Shown: in pieces, positions 46,363-55,493 of the stretch
Position numbering within the stretch: the stretch's first letter is position 1
Layout of the letters: each line of letters opens with the position of its first letter
Origin: Streptomyces sp. NRRL WC-3742
GTDB taxonomy: Bacteria; Actinomycetota; Actinomycetes; Streptomycetales; Streptomycetaceae
Direction: 5' to 3'
DNA length: 64,000 bases
Assembly: GCF_000720635.1 (NCBI RefSeq)
Contig: NZ_JOCF01000026.1
Coordinates: 22,612-86,611, forward strand
Translations under genes and position numbers: made by a program
Notes under the pieces: model-generated
Seen by the model: the letters and a program-made list of their open reading frames with translations, nothing else
What the model was told of the DNA's origin: nothing
Databases searched by the model: none

Positions 46363-47688
46363 ATGCGTACGACCAACCGCGCCCTGCGCCAGGCCCGCCG
46401 CCTCGTTCCGGCGGTCGCGCTCACCTCCGCACTGCTCGCCGGAGGCGCCGTGCTCGCCACCCCGGCCTCCGCCGAGTCCGGACCGCTCAGCCTCACCGTC
46501 CACGCCCCGAACGAGATCGGCTTCGCGGGCGGGCCCGTCGAGTTCACCGAGACCGTCGGCAACCGGTGGGACCGGGACCTCGCCGTCACGCTCGAACTCT
46601 CGATCGACACCGCCACCGGCACCCCGCCGCACGCCCTGAGCCTCGACTACGTCAACGCGCGGGGCGCCTGGGAGAGCGTGCCGCTGACCGTCCGCACCGA
46701 GGCGGACCGGACGGTGAGCAGCGGCGTCACCGGTGCGATCCTCGTCCCCCGGGGAGGGAAGGAAATCCGGCTGCGCATCGGCGCCCCCATGGGCGAGCCG
46801 CACAACGGCGCCACCAACGGCGGTGTCGGCCCCACCATCAGCCTCCGGAGCACCGCCAAGGGCCCGCAGGACGCACCGGCCGAGACGCTTCCCGACACCC
46901 GTACGATCGTGGTCGGCTCGATCTCCAACTCGATGGTCGGGGTGCCCGTGACGGCGGTCGCCGGCGGTGCGCCGATCGAGTTCGAGGTGCAGCTCACGAA
47001 CCCGACCCCGTCCGCCTACACCGACCTCGGCAACGTGCTGTTCGCCGACCGGCACGCCAAGGTCGAGGTCCGGGGCACGGACGGCACCTGGTCCGTGCTC
47101 GCGCCGGTCGTCGGCATCCCGGACGACCCGGCGGGCTTCTACGTCGAGGGCCGCGACTCCTCCGCCGCTCCCGGGAGCTACGGCGTCAAGCGGGTCCGGG
47201 TGACCTTCCCCGCCGACATGCCGCTCGGCAGGACCTCGCTGAACCCCTGTGTGTTCGTCAACGAGGGCCCGGACATGCCGTTCCGGGGCACCACCATGTG
47301 CTCGGCCGGTGCGTCCGTGCAGGTCCTCGCCCCCTCGGCGCCCGCGCCGAGCGCGCCGACCACCGTGCCGGACCCAGCGTCCACCCCGGCCGACCAGGGC
47401 GCCGCCCCCGCGCCGAGGACGGGCGGCGCCCCGGCTCCGGCCCGGTCGCTCACCGACGTCGCGCCGGTGGCCGCGGCCGCCGCCGCGCCCCAGGAGGAGA
47501 AGCCCCTGATCGCGGCGGACGGCGGCGTGACCCCGTGGTCGGAGCACCCGGCGGAGGCGGGCGGGAGCCTCGCCGCCACCGGGGCCGACACCGGCTGGGA
47601 CCGTCCGGCCGCGGGCATCGCGGCCCTGCTGCTCGGCGGCGGCGCCGGGGTGCTCGCCCTGGTCCGGCGCCGCCGCGCGACGCGCTGA
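46363..47688 (+). CDS. Secreted LAXTG-anchored surface protein
   Basis: This 441-residue protein has a Sec signal peptide (cut near ATPASAES, residues 30-37), two beta-rich halves with similar strands (FTETVGNRWDRDLAVTLEL and FEVQLTNPTPSAYTDLGNVL), a Pro/Ala linker, and a C-terminal sorting signal GSLAATGAD followed by a helix and RRRR. LAXTG signals are used by class E sortases. ATG 46363 has a GGGGGG stretch 6 bases upstream. It is a likely wall-attached protein of aerial hyphae or mycelium. The family is otherwise unrecognised. Confidence 0.85.
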   Translation: MRTTNRALRQARRLVPAVALTSALLAGGAVLATPASAESGPLSLTVHAPNEIGFAGGPVEFTETVGNRWDRDLAVTLELSIDTATGTPPHALSLDYVNARGAWESVPLTVRTEADRTVSSGVTGAILVPRGGKEIRLRIGAPMGEPHNGATNGGVGPTISLRSTAKGPQDAPAETLPDTRTIVVGSISNSMVGVPVTAVAGGAPIEFEVQLTNPTPSAYTDLGNVLFADRHAKVEVRGTDGTWSVLAPVVGIPDDPAGFYVEGRDSSAAPGSYGVKRVRVTFPADMPLGRTSLNPCVFVNEGPDMPFRGTTMCSAGASVQVLAPSAPAPSAPTTVPDPASTPADQGAAPAPRTGGAPAPARSLTDVAPVAAAAAAPQEEKPLIAADGGVTPWSEHPAEAGGSLAATGADTGWDRPAAGIAALLLGGGAGVLALVRRRRATR

Positions 47689-47700
47689 CGCCGACAGGCC

Positions 47701-48987
47701 CTACCGGCGCCCCGGGACGGGGAGGCCCAGGTGGTCGCGCAGGGTGGAGCCGGTGTACTCGGTGCGGAAGACGCCGCGCTCCTGGAGGAGGGGCACGACG
47801 CGGTCGACGAACTCGTCCAGCCCGCCGGGGGTGATGTGGGGGACGAGGATGAAGCCGTCCGAGGCGTCGTTCTGCACGAAGTGGTTGATCCGCTCGGCGA
47901 CGGTGGCGGGGGAGCCGACGAAGGACTGTCGGCCGGTCAGCTCGATGACGAGTTCACGGCTGGTCAGCTTCTTCTCCGCCGCCACGGCCCGCCAGCGCTC
48001 GGCGGTGGCCACCGGGTCGGCGTGGCGGACGCGGCCCTGGATCAGGGCGCTGTCCGGGTCGGGGTCGAAGGCGGGCAGCGGCCCGTCCGGGTCGTGGTCG
48101 GAGAGGTCGACGCCCCAGACCTGCTCGAGGAAGTTGATCGCGGTCTGCGGGCTGACCTGGGCGCGGCGGACCTCGGCGGCGATCTCGGCGGCGTCGGCGT
48201 CGGTGTCGCCGAGGACGAAGGTGGCCCCGGGCAGGATCTTCAGTTCGTCCGGCTTGCGCCCGTACGCGGCGAGGCGGCGCTTGACGTCCGTGTGGAACGC
48301 CTGGCCCTCGGCGAGGGTGGAGTGCCGGCTGAAGATCACATCGGCGTGGGCGGCGGCGAACTCCCGGCCCTCGTCGGAGTCCCCGGCCTGGATGACCACC
48401 GGGTGGCCCTGCGGCGGGCGGGGCAGGGAGAGCCGGCCCTCGACCTCGAACTGCGGGCCGCTGTGACGGGCGCCGTCCTCGTCGGCGTCCCAGAACTCCC
48501 TTGCCAGCTCGACGAATTCGGCGGCGCGGGTGTAGCGGTCGGCGCGGTCGAGGTAGCCGCCGCGGCGGAAGTTCTCCCCGGTGAACGCGTCGGAGGAGGT
48601 GACCACGTTCCAGGCCGCGCGACCGCCGGAGAGGTGGTCCAGGGTGGCGAAGCGGCGGGCGAGTTCGTACGGCTCGTTGAAGGTCGCGTTGACGGTGGCG
48701 GCCAGGCCCAGCCGCTCGGTGACGGCGGCGAGCGCGTTCAGCACGGTGATCGACTCGGGGCGGCCGACCACGTCCAGGTCGTGGATGCGGCCGTTGGTCT
48801 CGCGCAGCCGCAGGCCCTCGGCGAGGAAGAAGAAGTCGAACTTTCCGCGTTCGGCGGTCTGCGCGAGGTGGCGGAAGGAGTCGAACTCGATGTGGCTTCC
48901 GGCGGCCGGGTCGCTCCACACCGTGGTGTTGTTGACGCCGGGGAAGTGCGCGGCCAGGTGGATCTGCTTGAGCGGACGGTCCGTCAT
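47701..48987 (-). CDS. LLM flavin monooxygenase, NtaA/DszA-like
   Basis: This 428-residue protein matches the NtaA/SnaA/DszA group of two-component flavin monooxygenases, which oxidise organosulfur or amine compounds with FMNH2. Family sequence: HLAAHFPGVNNTTVW, GKFDFFFLAEGLRL, NALAAVTERLGLAATVNATF, WNVVTSSDAFTGENFRRGG, PPQGHPVVIQAGDSDEGREFAAAHADVI. ATG 48987 overlaps the next gene on this strand by 4 bases (GTGA-type). A partner flavin reductase is not in the window. The leader peptide at 50201 points to a sulfur-related role. Confidence 0.9.
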   Translation of the reverse strand: MTDRPLKQIHLAAHFPGVNNTTVWSDPAAGSHIEFDSFRHLAQTAERGKFDFFFLAEGLRLRETNGRIHDLDVVGRPESITVLNALAAVTERLGLAATVNATFNEPYELARRFATLDHLSGGRAAWNVVTSSDAFTGENFRRGGYLDRADRYTRAAEFVELAREFWDADEDGARHSGPQFEVEGRLSLPRPPQGHPVVIQAGDSDEGREFAAAHADVIFSRHSTLAEGQAFHTDVKRRLAAYGRKPDELKILPGATFVLGDTDADAAEIAAEVRRAQVSPQTAINFLEQVWGVDLSDHDPDGPLPAFDPDPDSALIQGRVRHADPVATAERWRAVAAEKKLTSRELVIELTGRQSFVGSPATVAERINHFVQNDASDGFILVPHITPGGLDEFVDRVVPLLQERGVFRTEYTGSTLRDHLGLPVPGRR

Positions 48988-50039
48988 CGGGTCACCTCGG
49001 CGAGGGCGGTGGGGGCGGTGGTGCCAGTGGCAGTGGTGGCAGTGGTGGCGGTGTAGCGGCTGGCCGGGCGGGCCAGGCCGAGGCGGTCGCGCAGGGTGCG
49101 GCCCGGCTGGTCGGCGCGCAGCAGCCCGGCCTCGCGCAGGGTGGGGGCGAGGTGTTCGGCGAAGGCCGTCAGGTCGCGTTCCGGCTCCTCGGGTACCAGG
49201 TGGTAGCCGTCCACGCCGGTGCCGGTGGCGGTGAGTTCGGCGAGCAGCCGGTCCTCGGCGGCGCGGTAGGGGAGCGGGGCGGCGATCCGGGCGAGGATGC
49301 GCAGGTTCTCGCCGGAGCGCAGCCGCAGTTCGGTGGCGGCGGTGAGGCGGGCGGCGCGGTCGGGGGCGTCGAGCAGGACGACGTCTGCGTGCCGGATGGC
49401 GGTGGCCACCCGGGCGCGGCCGCCCGCGGTGGCGTCCGGGGCGAGGTCGGCGGCGGCCACGGGGACGACCACGACCGGGCGGCCCTGCGGCGGGCGCGGG
49501 GTGATGGAGGGGCCTCGGACGGAGAAGCGCGGGCCCTCGAAGTCGATGTAGTGGAGCTTGTCGCGGTCGATGAACCGGCCGGTGGCGGCGTCGCGGATCT
49601 CCGCGTCGTCCTCCCAGCTGTCCCAGAGCCGGGCGGCGACCTCGGCGGCGTCCGCAGCCTCCTGCCACAGTTCGTCGACGGGGGCGACCGGGCGGCGGCC
49701 GAACGCCTTGGCCTCGGCCTCGGTGCTGGAGACGCCGACCAGCCAGCCGGCCCGGCCCTCGCTGACCCAGTCCAGGGTGTTGACGGAGATCGAGGTGTGG
49801 AAGGGCTCGGTGTGGGTGGTGGTGACGGTGGGCACCAGGCCGACCCGGCTGGTCAGCGGGGCGATCCGGGAGAACGTGGCAAGCGCGTCGGGGCGGCGCG
49901 GCTCGGCGGCGAAGGAGTCGTCCAGGGTGACGAAGTCCAGGCCGGCGCCCTCGGCGAGGCGGGCGAGGCGGGCGTAGTGCCCGGCCTCGAAGTGGCCGGG
50001 GCTGTCGATGGCGGCGGAGAGGTGCAGCGGACGGGGCAT
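48984..50039 (-). CDS. LLM flavin-dependent oxidoreductase
   Basis: This 351-residue bacterial-luciferase-like protein has HLSAAIDSPGHFEAGHYARLARLAEG, LDFVTLDDSFAAE, VTTTHTEPFHTSISVNTLDW, GRAGWLVGVSSTEAEAKAFG and PPQGRPVVVVPVAAADL. The two monooxygenases are often paired for organosulfur breakdown. The C-terminus carries a Thr/Ala repeat stretch (TATTATTATGTTA). ATG 50039 is the first start after the leader region. It is transcribed from the promoter near 50285. Confidence 0.88.
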   Translation of the reverse strand: MPRPLHLSAAIDSPGHFEAGHYARLARLAEGAGLDFVTLDDSFAAEPRRPDALATFSRIAPLTSRVGLVPTVTTTHTEPFHTSISVNTLDWVSEGRAGWLVGVSSTEAEAKAFGRRPVAPVDELWQEAADAAEVAARLWDSWEDDAEIRDAATGRFIDRDKLHYIDFEGPRFSVRGPSITPRPPQGRPVVVVPVAAADLAPDATAGGRARVATAIRHADVVLLDAPDRAARLTAATELRLRSGENLRILARIAAPLPYRAAEDRLLAELTATGTGVDGYHLVPEEPERDLTAFAEHLAPTLREAGLLRADQPGRTLRDRLGLARPASRYTATTATTATGTTAPTALAEVTR

Positions 50040-50082
50040 GCTGAGCCTGACTTTCCTCGTGCGGACGCACGCCGGCGGCCGT

Positions 50083-50096
50083 CCCGTACGTACGGG
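50083..50096. promoter_or_regulatory. Perfect 14-bp palindrome upstream of LLM operon
   Basis: CCCGTACGTACGGG lies between the leader peptide and the first monooxygenase gene. It can form a hairpin or bind a dimeric regulator. Confidence 0.5.
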
Positions 50097-50200
50097 CACG
50101 GGGGTGCGGCGGGTGCGTGAAGACACGCCCTGAGGCGGGCGGGGAGGACTGCCGGCGCCGGGCGGGACTCAGCCGGGCGGCGGCGGGGGAAGGGGTCGGC

Positions 50201-50278
50201 TCAGCCGCGACACGCCGCGGACCACACGCGACCGAAGTCGATGTGGCTGCGGGTCACCAGCGGGCACGAGGGGTACAC
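50201..50278 (-). CDS. Leader peptide upstream of LLM monooxygenase operon
   Basis: On the minus strand, GTG 50278 opens a 25-residue frame whose core, LVTRSHIDFGRVWSAACR, follows the actinobacterial leader-peptide pattern (R-x-H-I-D near the middle, Cys-Arg at the end) seen before sulfur genes. It ends in TGA 50201-50203, 161 bases before the first monooxygenase. It is too short for standard gene calls. It probably links operon output to cysteine or sulfur supply. Confidence 0.72.
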   Translation of the reverse strand: MYPSCPLVTRSHIDFGRVWSAACRG

Positions 50279-50284
50279 GCGTTC

Positions 50285-50314
50285 AGTTGACCAGGGCTTC
50301 CGCGGATTCGTCAA
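50285..50314 (-). promoter_or_regulatory. Promoter for LLM leader and operon
   Basis: On the minus strand TTGACG (50309-50314) and TCAACT (50285-50290) are 18 bases apart, with the -10 ending 6 bases before GTG 50278, so the leader is leaderless-type. Confidence 0.45.
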
Positions 50315-50340
50315 CCGTGTTCCGGGGTGCCCGGGAACGC

Positions 50341-50390
50341 CGAAGGCCCCGCCGGGCCGCCGGGTGAGCGGCGGCGGGGCGGGGCCTTCG
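50341..50390 (-). terminator. Hairpin after nagE2
   Basis: CGAAGGCCCCGCC (50341-50353) pairs with GGCGGGGCCTTCG (50378-50390), a 13-bp stem just downstream of the nagE2 stop codon. Confidence 0.7.
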
Positions 50391-50405
50391 GGGAGGGAGG
50401 GGGAG

Positions 50406-51683
50406 TTACGCCTTGGTGACGTCCTCGACCTCGTCGTCGTCCTCGCGACCGGGGGTCTTGAGGTTGAACTTGGTGATCGCGAAGCGGAAGAGGAAGTAGT
50501 ACAGCGCGGCGAAGACCAGGCCGATCGGGATGATCATCCACGGGTCGGTGGCCTTGTTCCAGGCGAGCGCGTAGTCAATCAGGCCACCGGAGAAGGTGAA
50601 GCCGTCGTGCACGCCGAGGGCCCAGGTGACGGCCATCGAGACCGCGGTGAGCAGCGCGTGGATGACGTACAGGACCGGGGCGATGAAGACGAAGGCGAAC
50701 TCGATCGGCTCGGTGACACCGGTCACGAAGGAGGTCAGGGCCAGCGACACCATCATGCCGGTGATGGCCTTGCGGCGGTGCGGCTTGGCGGCGTGGGCGA
50801 TGGCCAGCGCGGCGGCGGGCAGCGCGAACATCATGATCGGGTAGAAGCCCGACATGAACTGTCCGGCGGTCGGGTCGCCGGCGAAGAAGCGGTTCAGGTC
50901 GCCGTGGACGACGGTGCCGTCCGGCTTGGTGAAGTCACCGGTCTGGAACCAGGCGAAGGAGTTCACGAACTGGTGCATGCCGACCGGCAGCAGACCGCGG
51001 TTGACCAGGCCGAAGGCGCCCGCACCGAACGCGCCGGCACCGATCAGGGTGTCGTTCAGGCTCTTGATGGCGTCGCCGACCGGGCCCCAGGTCAGGGCGA
51101 AGAGGACGCCGACGCCGGTGCCGACGAAGGCCATCATGATCGGCACGAGACGGCGGCCGTTGAAGAAGCCCAGCCAGTCGACCAGCTTGGTGCGGTGGTA
51201 CTTCTGCCACAGCACCGCGGCCAGAAGACCGATCACGATGCCGCCGAGCACGCCCGGGTCCTGGTAGACCGGCTTGACCCACTTGGCGCCGTCGACGTGG
51301 CCCTCGGTGATCGGGAACGCGGTCAGCACGTTCTTGTACACCAGGAAGCCGACCAGCGCGGCGAGCGCGGTCGAGCCGTCCGCCTTCTTCGCGAAGCCGA
51401 TCGCGATGCCCACCGCGAAGAGCATCGGCAGGTTGTCGAAGACGGCGCCACCGGCGGTCGCGAAGACCGAGGCGACCTTGTCCCAGCCGAGGCCGTCCTT
51501 GCCGAACACGTCGTCCTGGCCGAGCCGCAGCAGAAGGCCGGCAGCGGGGAGCACGGCGATGGGCAGCTGGAGGCTGCGGCCGATCTTCTGCAGACCCTGG
51601 AGGAGGTTCTGGCCGAACTGCTTGGCGGGGCTTGGCGAGGCCGGAGCCGTGGCGGGCGCCGGTGCCTGCGCAGACTGACTCAT
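50406..51683 (-). CDS. nagE2: PTS N-acetylglucosamine permease EIIC (NagE2)
   Basis: This 425-residue membrane permease takes up N-acetylglucosamine with phosphorylation by EIIB. Family sequence: GRSLQLPIAVLPAAGLLLRLG, VGIAIGFAKKADGSTALAALVG, RTKLVDWLGFFNGRRLVPIMMAF, GMHQFVNSFAWFQTGDFTKPDG, SFVTGVTEPIEFAFVFIAPVLY. Both permeases here end in ...EVEDVTKA. ATG 51683 has AAGGAA upstream. A double DasR-type operator lies upstream (51749). Order and sequence match nagE2 of Streptomyces, whose product is the main GlcNAc permease there. Confidence 0.93.
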   Translation of the reverse strand: MSQSAQAPAPATAPASPSPAKQFGQNLLQGLQKIGRSLQLPIAVLPAAGLLLRLGQDDVFGKDGLGWDKVASVFATAGGAVFDNLPMLFAVGIAIGFAKKADGSTALAALVGFLVYKNVLTAFPITEGHVDGAKWVKPVYQDPGVLGGIVIGLLAAVLWQKYHRTKLVDWLGFFNGRRLVPIMMAFVGTGVGVLFALTWGPVGDAIKSLNDTLIGAGAFGAGAFGLVNRGLLPVGMHQFVNSFAWFQTGDFTKPDGTVVHGDLNRFFAGDPTAGQFMSGFYPIMMFALPAAALAIAHAAKPHRRKAITGMMVSLALTSFVTGVTEPIEFAFVFIAPVLYVIHALLTAVSMAVTWALGVHDGFTFSGGLIDYALAWNKATDPWMIIPIGLVFAALYYFLFRFAITKFNLKTPGREDDDEVEDVTKA

Positions 51684-51748
51684 GGGGGTGGGTTCCTTAC
51701 GGCAGGGCGGGTCGGTCGGGGGATTGGGCACAGGGGGGCCGAACCGCG

Positions 51749-51782
51749 AACTGGTCTACACCACACGTGGTGTAGACCAGTT
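51749..51782. promoter_or_regulatory. Double DasR operator (dre) upstream of nagE2
   Basis: Two 16-base arms, AACTGGTCTACACCAC and its complement, are separated by AC. Each half contains a near-consensus dre core (TGGTCTACACCA and TGGTGTAGACCA), so two overlapping DasR sites sit in front of nagE2. DasR is the GntR-type repressor of GlcNAc uptake in Streptomyces. Confidence 0.88.
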
Positions 51783-51921
51783 TTGTAGCACGGGCGGAGA
51801 AGAGGTGGAACCCCGGAAACCGCTGCTTCCGGGAAGCGCTATGAAATCGAAACCTACCCGGGGAACGACGATCTTGATAATCCTGGGGCTCCGGGATTTT
51901 GGCTATTTGCGCAACAAAAGA

Positions 51922-51951
51922 GCCCGCCCCCGCCGGACGGCGGGGGCGGGC
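51922..51951 (-). terminator. GC-rich hairpin between nagE1 and nagE2
   Basis: A 13-bp stem (GCCCGCCCCCGCC with its complement, loop 51935-51938), followed on the minus strand by CTTTTGTTG. It may be a second stop for nagE1 transcripts. Confidence 0.6.
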
Positions 51952-52120
51952 CCAGCCCTGGTCGGGAGCGGCGGTGGGCCCGGGAGGGGGCGGGCTTCGC
52001 GAGTGGGTCGTACGGAGTCGGGGGAATCGCGGGAATAACGATCCGGACGTTCCCGAATGTGACCTGGATATCGGTGCGTCGAATATCACTCAGGGGCATT
52101 AGGTCCTATTCGAAAAATGA

Positions 52121-52156
52121 CCAAGGCCCCCGGATCGAAGGGTCCAGGGGCCTTGG
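52121..52156 (-). terminator. Intrinsic terminator of nagE1
   Basis: CCAAGGCCCC pairs with GGGGCCTTGG, extended by an inner GGATC/GGTCC stem, and on the minus strand the sequence continues TCATTTTTCG. This is a good rho-independent terminator 21 bases after the nagE1 stop codon. Confidence 0.85.
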
Positions 52157-52176
52157 GGGGACTGCACTGGCAGGGC

Positions 52177-53466
52177 TCACGCCTTGGTGACGTCCTCGAC
52201 CTCGCTCTCGTCCTCGCGGCCCGGGGTTTTCAGGTCGAATTTGACGATGATGAACCGGAAGAGCGCGTAGTACACCGCCGCGAAGCAGAGCCCGATGATG
52301 ATGATCAGCCACGGTTTGGTCGCCAGGCTCCAGTTGATCCCGTAGTCGATCAGGCCCGCCGAGAAGCTGAACCCGTCGTGCACCCCGAGCCCCCATGTCA
52401 CCGCCATCGAGGCGCCGGTCAGCAGCGCGTGCACCCCGAACAGGGCCGGGGCGATGTAGGCGAAGGAGTACTCGATCGGCTCGGTCACGCCCGTGACGAA
52501 GGAGGTCAGGCCGACGGAGAGCATCAGGCCGTAGATCTCCTTGCGGCGGTGCGGCTTGGCCGCGTGCGCGATGGCGAGCGCCGCCGCCGGCAGGGCGAAC
52601 ATCATGATCGGGAAGAAGCCGGACTGGAACTGGCCCGCGGTCGGGTCGTGCGCCAGGAAGCGCGGGATGTCGCCGTGCACGATCGAGCCGTCCGGCTTGG
52701 TGAACTCGCCGAACTGGAACCACACGAAGGTGTTCAGCAGCTGGTGCATGCCGATCAGCAGCAGCGCGCGGTTGAACAGGCCGAAGATGCCGGCGCCGCC
52801 CGCGCCCAGGTCGGCGAGGTTCTGCGAGAAGTCGTTGAGGCCCCGGCCGATCGGCGGCCAGACCCACAGGGCCAGGCAGGCGGTCAGCATGCCGACCAGG
52901 GCGGTGATCATCGGCACCAGGCGGCGGCCGTTGAAGAAGCCCAGCCAGTCGACCAGCTTGGTGCGGTGGAAGCGCACCCACAGCCAGGCCGACATCAGGC
53001 CGATCAGGATGCCGCCGAGCACCCCCGGGTTCTGGTACGCCGCGTTGGCCGACTTCGCCGAGGAGTAGTCCACGCACTGGTCGCTGACCAGCACCGTCGG
53101 CGCCTTGCAGTGCTCGGGGAAGGCGTGCAGGACCCTGTAGTAGACGAGGAAGCCGACTACGGCCGCCAGCGCCGTCGAACCGTCCGCCTTCTTGGCCATG
53201 CCGATCGCCACACCGATGCAGAACAGCATCGGCAGGCCCAGGGTGGAGTCCAGCAGGGCGCCGCCGGCCGCGGCGAAGACCTTGGCGACCTTGGTCCACC
53301 CGAGCCCGTCCGCACCGAAGACGTCGGGCTGGCCGAGTCGGTTGAGGATGCCGGCCGCGGGCAGCACCGCCACCGGCAGCTGGAGCGAGCGGCCCATCTT
53401 CTGGAGCCCGCCGTAGAAGGTGTGCCACCACACGGCCTGCGGGGCTGTGGCGCCTGCCGAACTCAT
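52177..53466 (-). CDS. nagE1: PTS N-acetylglucosamine-family permease EIIC (NagE1)
   Basis: This 429-residue EIIC is a paralogue of the one at 50406. Main family stretches match: GRSLQLPVAVLPAAGILNRLG, GVAIGMAKKADGSTALAAVVG, RTKLVDWLGFFNGRRLVPMITAL, GMHQLLNTFVWFQFGEFTKPDG, FVTGVTEPIEYSFAYIAPALF. It has an extra Cys-containing loop (PEHCKAPTVLVSDQCVDY). ATG 53466 has GGAGG 7 bases upstream. It diverges from nagF across a DasR site. In other Streptomyces the nagE1 protein is dispensable for GlcNAc uptake. Confidence 0.9.
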   Translation of the reverse strand: MSSAGATAPQAVWWHTFYGGLQKMGRSLQLPVAVLPAAGILNRLGQPDVFGADGLGWTKVAKVFAAAGGALLDSTLGLPMLFCIGVAIGMAKKADGSTALAAVVGFLVYYRVLHAFPEHCKAPTVLVSDQCVDYSSAKSANAAYQNPGVLGGILIGLMSAWLWVRFHRTKLVDWLGFFNGRRLVPMITALVGMLTACLALWVWPPIGRGLNDFSQNLADLGAGGAGIFGLFNRALLLIGMHQLLNTFVWFQFGEFTKPDGSIVHGDIPRFLAHDPTAGQFQSGFFPIMMFALPAAALAIAHAAKPHRRKEIYGLMLSVGLTSFVTGVTEPIEYSFAYIAPALFGVHALLTGASMAVTWGLGVHDGFSFSAGLIDYGINWSLATKPWLIIIIGLCFAAVYYALFRFIIVKFDLKTPGREDESEVEDVTKA

Positions 53467-53868
53467 CCTTCGCCCTCCGAGAGCAGTTGCCGGGCCGCAG
53501 GCCCCTGCGGGACCCTCGGGCGGGGCAGGAACACCCGGGGTCCTTTCTGCGTTCATCGGAGTACACATATATTGGTGTAGACCACTTTGGGACGCAGGCC
53601 GCACTCCGGGACGCGAGCCCCGCTGATCGTCATCCTCGGGCGGCGGTCCGGAGCCCGCCCGCCGGAATGGGCCGAAAGTGGACTAACGTGGCGGAACGGA
53701 CCGCCGCAGGCGATGCTGGTCGCGCTGCCCGACAGCACGACCACCGCTGACCCTGCGTCAGTACCGGCCGACCCCCCTCGCCACCCCCCCGGACGAGGAC
53801 CACCCCAGCACAGCGCAGGACGGCACCCGGCAGAGCCGCCGGCGGGCCGAGACAGAGGGAGAGAACAG
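53467..53868. other. Divergent nagE1-nagF control region
   Basis: This 402-base region holds the dre site at 53573-53584 and long Pro/Arg-type open frames that have no start signal. The nagF message therefore has a leader of up to about 280 bases. No gene is supported in it. Confidence 0.6.
53573..53584. promoter_or_regulatory. DasR operator (dre) between nagE1 and nagF
   Basis: TGGTGTAGACCA matches the dre core with one change and is the same half-site as at nagE2. It lies about 107 bases upstream of the nagE1 start and can serve both divergent genes. Confidence 0.82.
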
Positions 53869-54102
53869 ATGGCCAGCAAGGCTGAGAAGATCGTCGCCGG
53901 TCTGGGCGGCATCGACAACATCGAAGAGGTCGAAGGCTGCATCACCCGCCTGCGCACCGAGGTCAAGGACGCCTCCCTCGTCGACGAGGCCGCCCTCAAG
54001 GCCGCCGGCGCCCACGGCGTCGTCAAGATGGGCACCGCGATCCAGGTCGTCATCGGCACCGACGCCGACCCGATCGCCGCCGACATCGAGGACATGATGT
54101 GA
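53869..54102 (+). CDS. nagF: PTS N-acetylglucosamine EIIB (NagF)
   Basis: This 77-residue protein is the cytoplasmic EIIB component that passes phosphate to GlcNAc brought in by the EIIC permease. Its phosphorylated Cys is in EEVEGCITRLR (Cys24), with AGLGGIDNI before it and AHGVVKMG and IVIGTDADPIA-like sequence after it. ATG 53869 has GGGAGA 6 bases upstream. It is the EIIB partner of the nagE1 and nagE2 permeases, which lack a B domain. Confidence 0.93.
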   Translation: MASKAEKIVAGLGGIDNIEEVEGCITRLRTEVKDASLVDEAALKAAGAHGVVKMGTAIQVVIGTDADPIAADIEDMM

Positions 54103-54126
54103 GCTGAGCCACCCAGGCTCGAATCA

Positions 54127-54167
54127 CCCCGGCCCGCCGCCCCGCCCAGGGAGACGGCGGGCCGGGG
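54127..54167 (+). terminator. Hairpin after nagF
   Basis: CCCCGGCCCGCCG pairs with CGGCGGGCCGGGG, a 13-bp stem with a 15-base loop, between nagF and rph. Confidence 0.75.
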
Positions 54168-54222
54168 CACATCCGCACAGGCACGACGGAGCCACCCCCG
54201 GAAACGGCTACGCTCGGTGGCT

Positions 54223-54951
<729 letters not shown>

Positions 54952-54990
54952 AGCACCACCGCTGTACAGGTCGGGCCCCGGAGTCGTACC

Positions 54991-55020
54991 GTTCCCGCAG
55001 CGACCCCCCGCTGCGGGAAC
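54991..55020 (+). terminator. Hairpin after rph
   Basis: GTTCCCGCAGCG pairs with CGCTGCGGGAAC around a 6-base loop, a 12-bp stem. Confidence 0.75.
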
Positions 55021-55078
55021 CGCGCACCCCCCGGCGCGCGTCCCACCCCACGGAACCCGCGCCCCCCAGGAGGACCGG

Positions 55079-55471
55079 ATGCCGTCGTCGAGCATCGCCC
55101 GCCCCGCCGCCCTCGCCGTGGCCGGACTGATCATCATCCTCCCGCTCAGCATGGTCAGTTGCTCCGCCGCCCAGAAGGCGCTCGACTGCGGGAACACCGC
55201 CGTGAAGATCACCGGCGACCTCGCCGACGTCACCAAGGCGTACGACAACGCGAGCAACGACTCGACCGCCGCGGGCAAGGCCCTGCAGAAGCTGAGGAAC
55301 GACCTCGACCAGGTCGGGAAGAACTCCAAGAACACCGACGTCGCCAAGGCCGTCACCGACCTGCAGAAGCAGGCCGACAAGGTCCAGCAGGCCGTCGACC
55401 GCAAGGAGACCCCCGACCTCAAGCCGCTCGGCGACGCGGCCGCCAACCTCACCTCCGTCTGCGGCGGCTGA
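55079..55471 (+). CDS. Small lipoprotein with helical domain
   Basis: This 130-residue protein has a hydrophobic signal (VAGLIIILPLSM) ending in a lipobox-like VSC near residue 28, so it is probably lipid-anchored outside the membrane. The mature part is one long helical region rich in Lys, Asp and Ala (KITGDLADVTKAYDNAS, ALQKLRNDLDQVGKN, AVTDLQKQADKVQQAVD), flanked by two Cys (LDCGNT and SVCGG) that could form a disulfide. ATG 55079 has AGGAGG 5 bases upstream. Family unknown. Confidence 0.78.
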   Translation: MPSSSIARPAALAVAGLIIILPLSMVSCSAAQKALDCGNTAVKITGDLADVTKAYDNASNDSTAAGKALQKLRNDLDQVGKNSKNTDVAKAVTDLQKQADKVQQAVDRKETPDLKPLGDAAANLTSVCGG

Positions 55472-55493
55472 CCACCTGGATAGGGTGAACGGC

